Of a stretch of DNA of 64,000 nt, positions 58,425-64,000 are shown piece by piece. Both the position numbers and the translations under genes were made by a program. The DNA comes from Deltaproteobacteria bacterium (GTDB taxonomy: Bacteria > Desulfobacterota > Binatia > Binatales > Binataceae): positions 62,001 through 126,000 of the forward strand of contig JAJZAI010000001.1 of the NCBI GenBank assembly GCA_021799495.1, written 5' to 3'. The notes under the pieces are model-generated. The model ran no database searches. It was not told the origin of the DNA and was given only the letters and a program-made list of their open reading frames with translations. How positions within the stretch are numbered: position 1 is the first letter of the stretch; each line of letters opens with the position of its first letter.

Positions 58425-59965
58425 TCCTGGGCGTCGTAATCTCCGGCGTGGCGTTCCTGTTTATTCTGAACGCGCGCGGCCGGAGCGACGCCGAAGCGGC
58501 GCGCGGCGCCGCCGGCGAAGCTCAACGAATTCTCGAGGAGGCGAAAACCAAAAGCGAACTTTTAATCAAGGAAGCGGAACTCAAGGCCAAGGACGTGATC
58601 GTCGCCGCGCGCGACGACGCGGAGCGCGAGCTGCGCGAGCGGCGGCGCGAACTGGCCACGCTGGAAAACAAGCTGGAAACGCGCGAGGAGGCGTTCGAGA
58701 AGCGCCAGGAAGCGTTCGAGCGCCGCGAGACCGAACTGAACCGGCGCGATCAGAGCGTGCGCAATCGCGAAAAGGCGATCGGCGAGAAAGAGGCCGAACG
58801 GCAGGCGCTGGTCGAGGAAGCGCGCATCCGGCTGGAAACGATCGCCGGGCTTACGCGCGAAGAGGCCAAACGCACGTTGATCGACGAGATGGTCGGACAG
58901 GCGCGGCACGAAGCGGCCCGCCATATACGGGTGGTGGAAGAGGAGGCGCGCGAAGAGGCCGATCGCAGGGCCAAGCGAATCATCTCCATCGCGATCGAGC
59001 GGCTGGCGGGCGAATTCGTCGCCGAGCGCACGGTTTCGGTAATCGCGCTGCCGTCCGACGAGATGAAAGGGCGGATCATCGGGCGCGAAGGGCGCAATAT
59101 CCGCGCGATCGAAGCCGCGACCGGCGTCGATATAATTATCGACGACACGCCCGAAGCGGTGGTCATCTCGTGCCACAATCCGATTCGCCGCGAAATCGCG
59201 CGGGTCGCGCTGGAGCGGCTGATCTCCGACGGCCGCATCCATCCGGGGCGAATCGAAGAGGTCGTGCGCAAGGCCGAGCAGGAGGTCGAGGAATCGATCA
59301 AGGAAGCGGGCCAGCGAGCGCTGATCGAGGTGGGCGTCCACGGCGTGCATCAGGAGCTGGTCAAGCTGCTCGGGATGCTGAAGTACCGCTACTCGTACGC
59401 GCAGAACGTGCTGATGCATTCGATCGAGGCGGCGTTCATCTGCGGCGCGATGGCCGCGGAACTGGGATTGAACGAAAAGCAGGCGCGCCGCGCGGCGCTG
59501 CTGCACGACATCGGCAAGGCGCTGACGCACGAGGTCGAAGGATCGCACGCGCTGATCGGCGGCGAGCTCGCGCGCAAATACGGCGAGTCGGCGAAAATCG
59601 TCAACGCCATCGCGGCGCATCACGAGGAAGTCAAAGCCGAGACCATCCTTGCGCCGCTGGTCGACGCCGCCGACGCGCTTTCGGGCGCGCGGCCTGGCGC
59701 GCGGCGCGAGGTGCTGGAGAGCTACGTCAAACGGCTGGACGATCTGGAAACGATCGCGAAGTCGTTCAAGGGCGTGGACAAGTGCTTCGCGGTGCAGGCG
59801 GGGCGCGAGATGCGCGTGATCGTCGAACCGAACCAGGTTTCCGACGAAGAGGCGACGATGCTGGCGCGCGAGGTCGCGCGCAAGATCGAAACCGACATGA
59901 CCTATCCGGGACAAATCCGGGTGACGGTGATTCGGGAAACGCGCGCGACCGATCTGGCGCGATAG
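58400..59965 (+). CDS. rny: Ribonuclease Y
   Basis: A 521-residue membrane-anchored endoribonuclease that starts mRNA decay. N-terminal helix DAGLLILGVVISGVAFLFIL anchors it, followed by a coiled coil to about residue 190, a KH domain (EMKGRIIGREGRNIRAIEAA) and an HD domain with LLHDIGKALTHE and IAAHHEE ligands. Start is GTG at 58400, 9 nt after AAGGAGG; an out-of-frame ATG at 58392 belongs to the upstream gene. RNase Y is typical of Firmicutes and deltaproteobacterial lines, not of gammaproteobacteria, which helps place the organism. Confidence 0.97.
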   Translation: MLLDAGLLILGVVISGVAFLFILNARGRSDAEAARGAAGEAQRILEEAKTKSELLIKEAELKAKDVIVAARDDAERELRERRRELATLENKLETREEAFEKRQEAFERRETELNRRDQSVRNREKAIGEKEAERQALVEEARIRLETIAGLTREEAKRTLIDEMVGQARHEAARHIRVVEEEAREEADRRAKRIISIAIERLAGEFVAERTVSVIALPSDEMKGRIIGREGRNIRAIEAATGVDIIIDDTPEAVVISCHNPIRREIARVALERLISDGRIHPGRIEEVVRKAEQEVEESIKEAGQRALIEVGVHGVHQELVKLLGMLKYRYSYAQNVLMHSIEAAFICGAMAAELGLNEKQARRAALLHDIGKALTHEVEGSHALIGGELARKYGESAKIVNAIAAHHEEVKAETILAPLVDAADALSGARPGARREVLESYVKRLDDLETIAKSFKGVDKCFAVQAGREMRVIVEPNQVSDEEATMLAREVARKIETDMTYPGQIRVTVIRETRATDLAR

Positions 59966-59983
59966 TCAATCAACGCGATGCGC

Positions 59984-60023
59984 AAGCCGGGACGGCGCTT
60001 TCCGCCGTCCCGGCTTGTTTTTT
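59984..60023 (+). terminator. Strong intrinsic terminator of the zapA-rny operon
   Basis: A 14-bp perfect stem, AAGCCGGGACGGCG (59984-59997) and CGCCGTCCCGGCTT (60003-60016), loop CTTTC, followed by G and six T (60018-60023). It lies 19 bp past the rny stop. The cleanest terminator in the window. Confidence 0.95.
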
Positions 60024-60098
60024 GAGGATTTCAGATCGCAACGCAACGCCGATTCGGCGTCCTGCGGCCTTGATGGTTGCGCGCGCGACGACCCGGAA

Positions 60099-61346
60099 CT
60101 ATTGCGCGGGATGGGCCGCGGCGGCGCGCCGCGCCAGCAACCGTTCGGCGTCGAAGCGAAACATCTTCGCGGAGTTGAGGCCGAGGATTTTCGCCCGCGC
60201 GCCGTCATCGAGCGATTGCATCTGCCGCTCGATCGCCTCGGCGGAATGCGGCCACGTGCCCTCGGCGTGCGGATAGTCGTTGGCCCACAGGAAATTGCCG
60301 GCCAGTTTGAAGGACTCGGCCAACTGCACGCCGGCGGGATCTTCCTGGAACGAAACCGCGCCATGCTCGCGGAAATATTCGCTGGGCATCCGCTTGAGCT
60401 TGGGCCACGCCCACAGGTGATGTTTCAGATAGGCCTCGTCCATCGCGCCCAGCGCCCACGCGACCCATCCGATGCCCGATTCGATCAGTGCGAAACGCAG
60501 GCGCGGGAAGCGCTCGAGCACGCCCGAAGCGCACAGGCACGACATCGGCTCGATCACCGTGGTGCAGGCGTGAGTAACGTAGTTGATCACGGCGCCGCCG
60601 TCCTTGCGGGCGGCGCGCGGATCCATCCCGGTCGAAATGTGAAAAGTAATCGGCAGGCCCGTGTCCTGGATCGCCGCCCACATCGGATCGAAGAGCGGGA
60701 GGTTGTAATTGGGATGCCGCGCGTCGTGGGCGCCCCAAACCGGCTTGGCGGGCAGATTCAGGCCGCGAAAGCCGAGTTTGGCGGCGCGCTGAATTTCCGC
60801 GATCGCGATATCGACGTCAGCCGTCATGATCGCCGCCATCGGCGACATGAAATCGTTGTACGGACCGAAAGTCTCCCACGCCCAGTCGTTCCACACGCGG
60901 CACTGCGCTGCGCCGAACTCCGCATCCTGCGTCGCCCACATCGAGAGTCCCTTGTTGGGGAACATGATTTCGGCGTCGATGCCGTCGCGCAGATGGTCCT
61001 GGATGCGCTCTTCGGGCGCGCGGCCGGCATTGCCGCGCAGGCGATCCTCGCCGCCCTTGGGCGCATCGCCAATATTGACCGCGCGAATACGCGATTTCTG
61101 ATAACCCTCGACAACCATCCATTTGTCGCCATGCTCGTCGACTTCGACGTGCGGCAAGCGATGCTGGAACTTCTTGTCGATGCGTTGCCACCAGAGGCCG
61201 CCAGGCTCGTTGCAATGGCAATCGGCCGAGATCAGCAAATAGCGGCCCGGATCGTCCGGGCGCGCCGTGCGCCGCCATCCCTGATGGCCGGGCGTTTCGA
61301 GCCGCCAGCGGTTTTTCTCGTCAACGGTCGTCGATTCCTGCAACAT
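60099..61346 (-). CDS. Amidohydrolase family protein
   Basis: A 415-residue metal-dependent hydrolase or decarboxylase of the amidohydrolase 2 (ACMSD-like) group. [20 protein letters not shown] gives the DxH metal motif, FHISTGMDP and [12 protein letters not shown] come from inner strands, and [14 protein letters not shown] carries the late catalytic Asp. Such enzymes act on aromatic or carboxylate substrates, often in degradation operons. ATG at 61346. It is downstream of the thiolase on the same strand (42-bp gap), so the two may form an operon. Confidence 0.92.
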   Translation of the reverse strand: MLQESTTVDEKNRWRLETPGHQGWRRTARPDDPGRYLLISADCHCNEPGGLWWQRIDKKFQHRLPHVEVDEHGDKWMVVEGYQKSRIRAVNIGDAPKGGEDRLRGNAGRAPEERIQDHLRDGIDAEIMFPNKGLSMWATQDAEFGAAQCRVWNDWAWETFGPYNDFMSPMAAIMTADVDIAIAEIQRAAKLGFRGLNLPAKPVWGAHDARHPNYNLPLFDPMWAAIQDTGLPITFHISTGMDPRAARKDGGAVINYVTHACTTVIEPMSCLCASGVLERFPRLRFALIESGIGWVAWALGAMDEAYLKHHLWAWPKLKRMPSEYFREHGAVSFQEDPAGVQLAESFKLAGNFLWANDYPHAEGTWPHSAEAIERQMQSLDDGARAKILGLNSAKMFRFDAERLLARRAAAAHPAQ

Positions 61347-61388
61347 CCGCGAACACTCCTCGCTTGCCGATTCGCAATCCGGCGCCAG

Positions 61389-62615
61389 TCAAACGCGCTC
61401 GATAATCGTGGCCACGCCCATGCCGCCGCCGATGCACATCGTGACCAGCGCGGTGGTTTTGTCCTGGCGTTCCAGTTCGTCGAGCACCGTTCCGATCAAC
61501 ATTCCGCCGGTCGCGCCGAGCGGATGGCCAAGCGCGATCGCGCCGCCGTTGACGTTGACGGTCTCCGGATCCATCTCGCAGTCGCGCATCACCTTGAGCG
61601 GCACGGCGGCGAACGCCTCGTTGATTTCGACGAGGTCGATGTCCCTGATCGTCATGCCGGCCTTTTTGAGCACGCGGCGCGACGCGGGCACCGGCGCGGT
61701 GAGCATGATAATCGGCTCGTCGCCGGCGGTCGCGGTCGCCACGACACGGGCGCGCGGCTTGAGTCCGTGCGCTTTCGCGTATTCAGGCGAAGCGAGGAGC
61801 AGCGCGCTGGCGCCGTCCACGATGCCCGACGAATTGCCCGCATGATGGACGTGCGGAATCGATTCGACGTTCGTGTAACGCGACTGCGCTTTCTGATCGA
61901 AGCTCAGCGTGTCGCCCTTCTGCACGTATTTGCCGATTTGCTCGAACGACGACGGCAGCTTGCCTAGTCCTTCCATCGTGGTCGGACGCGGATGCTCGTC
62001 GCGGTCCAGCAGCAGGCGGCCGCCGGCGTCGAGCACCGGAATCAGGCTTTTCTTGAGACGGCCCTCGGCGTGAGCGCGCGCGTAGCGGCGCTGGCTTTCG
62101 AGCGCGAAGCGGTCGCAATCCTCGCGCGAAAATCCTTCGATCGCCGCGATCAAATCGGCCGAAATTCCCTGCGGGACCAGCGGATGAAGCTGGCGCAGAT
62201 GCGGATTGTGGCCGTCGATTCCGCCGCGGTCGGCGTCCATCGGCACCCGCGACATCGATTCGACGCCGCCGGCGACGACCAGATCCTGTTCGCCCGCCTT
62301 GATTCCCATCGCCGCGAAATTAACCGCCTGCTGGCCCGAGCCGCAAAAGCGATTGATCGTCACTCCCGTCGAATCGTTCGGCCATTCCGCCGCCAGCACC
62401 GACATCCGGGCGATGCACATCGCCTGATCGCCGTATGCCGTGACGCATCCCACGACGACGTCGTCAACGTCGCGCGGGTCGATATGATTGCGGTCCTTGA
62501 TCGCATTGAGCGCGCGCGCCATCAGTTCCTGCGGATGCAGTCCGGCGAGCGCGCCGTCTTTCTTGCCACGGCCGCGCGGAGTGCGCACCGCGTCGATAAT
62601 CCATGCTTCGCCCAT
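61389..62615 (-). CDS. Acetyl-CoA acetyltransferase (thiolase)
   Basis: A 408-residue thiolase that condenses or cleaves acyl-CoA. Active Cys is C91 in [17 protein letters not shown]; the second site is [18 protein letters not shown] with its His, and the third [16 protein letters not shown] with the second Cys. A full set, so catalytically competent. ATG at 62615 follows AAGGAGACG. Its role, degradative or biosynthetic, depends on context; next to the amidohydrolase and the acetoacetate-decarboxylase-like gene a degradative one is likely. Confidence 0.96.
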   Translation of the reverse strand: MGEAWIIDAVRTPRGRGKKDGALAGLHPQELMARALNAIKDRNHIDPRDVDDVVVGCVTAYGDQAMCIARMSVLAAEWPNDSTGVTINRFCGSGQQAVNFAAMGIKAGEQDLVVAGGVESMSRVPMDADRGGIDGHNPHLRQLHPLVPQGISADLIAAIEGFSREDCDRFALESQRRYARAHAEGRLKKSLIPVLDAGGRLLLDRDEHPRPTTMEGLGKLPSSFEQIGKYVQKGDTLSFDQKAQSRYTNVESIPHVHHAGNSSGIVDGASALLLASPEYAKAHGLKPRARVVATATAGDEPIIMLTAPVPASRRVLKKAGMTIRDIDLVEINEAFAAVPLKVMRDCEMDPETVNVNGGAIALGHPLGATGGMLIGTVLDELERQDKTTALVTMCIGGGMGVATIIERV

Positions 62616-62704
62616 CGTCGTCTCCTTTGTGCAACGCCTTAATATCGCGAATCCGCGGCGGGATGTCCAAGGAAAACGAAGCGGCTGGAACCGTAGATGC
62701 GCGC

Positions 62705-62739
62705 CGAAAAAACGGCCGGAGCGATTTCGCTCCGGCCGT
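62705..62739 (-). terminator. Intrinsic terminator after the acetoacetate-decarboxylase-like gene
   Basis: A 12-bp perfect stem, ACGGCCGGAGCG (62712-62723) with CGCTCCGGCCGT (62728-62739), loop ATTT. On the minus strand it is followed by six T (complement of 62707-62712). It stops the LLM/ADC operon before the thiolase gene. Confidence 0.88.
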
Positions 62740-62796
62740 CGGCCGCGAACGAGATGGAAGATACGCTCTACGCGCGGACGAACGCGCTTCGACCTT

Positions 62797-63558
62797 TCAG
62801 GCGGCGACCTGCGTCGTGCCGCGGAACGCGTCCTGGTTCGGATCGCTGACGTAGCGGATTTTCGAGAGCGTCACGTCGGCGATCGCATAGCTGGCGGAAA
62901 TCGGCCAATTCGGCCGGACTTTGTCGCCGCCGTTCCATAGCGCCGAATCGAACGAGACCAGATTGGGACGGCCGCGCTCGGCCTTGCTGAAGGTCCATTC
63001 CGGATCGCACTGCACGATCGTCAGCTTGCCGTCTTCGCGATTGCGGCACAGATGCATGCTCGAAACGTACTGGATATCGCCGCCGCTGATGAAATCGCGA
63101 TCCAGCATCTCGACTTCCAGCGCCGGCTTGCCCTCGGCCGTAACCACGCGGCCCACGATGCGATCATGAAAAGCGCGCAGAGCGACCTTGCCGACGCGCG
63201 CCGGAAACCCCCATCGATGCGCCAGTTCGCGCGCCGCCGCTTCGCTGTCAACGTAGCTTGCGAGCGTGAAGCCGCGCGGCCGCACGCCGGCGCGGCATCC
63301 GAGGCGCACGTCGGCGATTGTGAACGGCCCAACCAGACTTTCCGGATAGTGCGTTACGTTGAACATCGCGTAGGCCGGAATGACGGGACGGACCGTCACC
63401 GGCAGCAACTGCTGCGCCAGATCGATATCGACTTCGTAATAGACGTTGAGGATCTGCGCGCCCTTGAGCGTCCAGGCGTCGGTCTTGAAGCCGTGAATCT
63501 CGGCAAGATGCGCGCCGGCGGCGAAGGCCGCCACATCCATTGTTCCCGAAAGCGGCAT
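62797..63558 (-). CDS. Acetoacetate decarboxylase-fold protein
   Basis: A 253-residue protein that resembles the ADC superfamily: [40 protein letters not shown], and the central [20 protein letters not shown] where true ADC has its Schiff-base Lys. Here a Lys sits in VGKVAL, but the Glu pair typical of the active enzyme is not clear, so activity may differ; many homologues act in secondary or degradative pathways. ATG at 63558 overlaps the TGA of the LLM oxidoreductase gene, giving translational coupling. Confidence 0.75.
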   Translation of the reverse strand: MPLSGTMDVAAFAAGAHLAEIHGFKTDAWTLKGAQILNVYYEVDIDLAQQLLPVTVRPVIPAYAMFNVTHYPESLVGPFTIADVRLGCRAGVRPRGFTLASYVDSEAAARELAHRWGFPARVGKVALRAFHDRIVGRVVTAEGKPALEVEMLDRDFISGGDIQYVSSMHLCRNREDGKLTIVQCDPEWTFSKAERGRPNLVSFDSALWNGGDKVRPNWPISASYAIADVTLSKIRYVSDPNQDAFRGTTQVAA

Positions 63559-64000
63559 CAGCGTCCGCCTCCTGCCGCCGCGGCCTGCGACGAACTGTCC
63601 TGAAAATGCGGCATCACGTGCTTGGCGAAAGTGCGCAGACTATTGAGCACCTCCTCCTGCGGAATCGTTTCAAGCGCGTTGAGCAGGAAGTTGATTCGAT
63701 CGACGCCGACCGATTCCCATCGCTTGCAGGCGCGCAGCACGCGCTCGGGGTCGCCGATCGCGATGCCTTCGGGCACGCCCGCCGGATCGGCCGGTCCGGA
63801 CGCCTCTTTGCGCAGCGACGGCAGCAATCCGAGCGAGGGGTACGATTTGGTCGGATAGGCCTCGCGCGCGGCGAGCAGTTGCGCCGCGAGGAAATTGAAC
63901 GTGCCGAGCATCCGCCGGCCGATCTTGTTTCCCTTCTCCGTATCTTCGTGGCAGAAGAGAAAATTGACGGTGCTGACCTGATTGTTGACGACTTCGCCGA
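63558..64000 (-). CDS. LLM-class flavin-dependent oxidoreductase (5' partial)
   Basis: The last 146 residues of a luciferase-like monooxygenase; the N-terminal barrel lies outside the window. Visible: EVVNNQVSTVNFLFCHEDTE, RMLGTFNFLAAQLLAAREAY, VPEGIAIGDPERVLRACKRW and VGVDRINFLLNALETIPQEE, matching the C-terminal part of F420- or FMN-dependent LLM proteins. The frame runs open to the window edge. Its stop overlaps the start of the ADC-like gene. Probably part of an aromatic or alkane-type degradation operon. Confidence 0.9.
   Translation of the reverse strand, partial: GEVVNNQVSTVNFLFCHEDTEKGNKIGRRMLGTFNFLAAQLLAAREAYPTKSYPSLGLLPSLRKEASGPADPAGVPEGIAIGDPERVLRACKRWESVGVDRINFLLNALETIPQEEVLNSLRTFAKHVMPHFQDSSSQAAAAGGGR

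Overview
The window is GC-rich, densely coded bacterial chromosome. I find no rRNA genes, CRISPR arrays or insertion sequences, and one tRNA. RNase Y next to zapA and a 5-formyltetrahydrofolate cyclo-ligase, recA not far from alaS, an AdoCbl-dependent ribonucleotide reductase, and many molybdenum hydroxylase, acyl-CoA dehydrogenase, thiolase, amidohydrolase and flavin-oxidoreductase genes suggest an uncultured 'deltaproteobacterial-grade' soil or sediment aerobe (Desulfobacterota or Binatota type). That assignment is inference from gene content, not proof.

Layout. 1-11 kb: the end of a molybdopterin oxidoreductase, a DHA2 drug exporter, a macrodomain protein, a peptide-type ABC importer with no ATPase gene beside it, mtnA, a small helical protein, about 1 kb of non-coding DNA rich in palindromes, and an RRM protein with a structured leader. 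11-21 kb: a Mo-hydroxylase operon (FAD subunit, 2Fe-2S subunit, two different large subunits separated by a MoaD/ThiS-like carrier), then a kinase plus acyl-CoA dehydrogenase pair and a VOC protein. 21-31 kb: DEAD-box helicase, a divergent MocR regulator/PNPOx-like pair, a large secreted protein, recA, thpR, a DsbA-like isomerase, DUF3108 and HEAT-repeat proteins. 31-36 kb: an envelope operon made of a secreted duplicated-repeat protein, a DUF1800 protein, a 93-residue protein and a Tat-exported DUF1501 protein, then a DciA-like gene.

36-37.3 kb: a lower-GC patch carrying an ImmA/IrrE-type metallopeptidase and a 67-residue partner behind three 11-bp repeats spaced in multiples of 11 bp. 37-48 kb: nrdJ, alaS, an OsmC protein, a near-perfect parS site, a serine hydrolase, a Nudix hydrolase and an ABC-2 exporter. 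48-60 kb: msrB, a hemerythrin-like protein, a decayed hydrolase, hsp20, initiator tRNA, an HNH nuclease, smc, ftsY, a ZapB-like gene, zapA, a possible structured RNA, fthC and rny. 60-64 kb: amidohydrolase, thiolase, an acetoacetate-decarboxylase-fold protein and the end of an LLM flavin oxidoreductase.

How it fits together. Much of the content is housekeeping: chromosome maintenance (smc, recA, DciA, parS), protein targeting (ftsY), division (zapA and ZapB-like), RNA turnover (rny, DEAD-box) and nucleotide synthesis (nrdJ). It is interleaved with catabolic acyl-CoA and carbonyl chemistry. The most unusual parts are the parS site 8 kb from the DnaA-box-like 11-bp array, the ImmA/IrrE plus small-protein unit, the four-gene DUF1800/DUF1501 operon, the doubled Mo-hydroxylase large subunit around a sulfur-carrier gene, and a family of REP-like hairpins.
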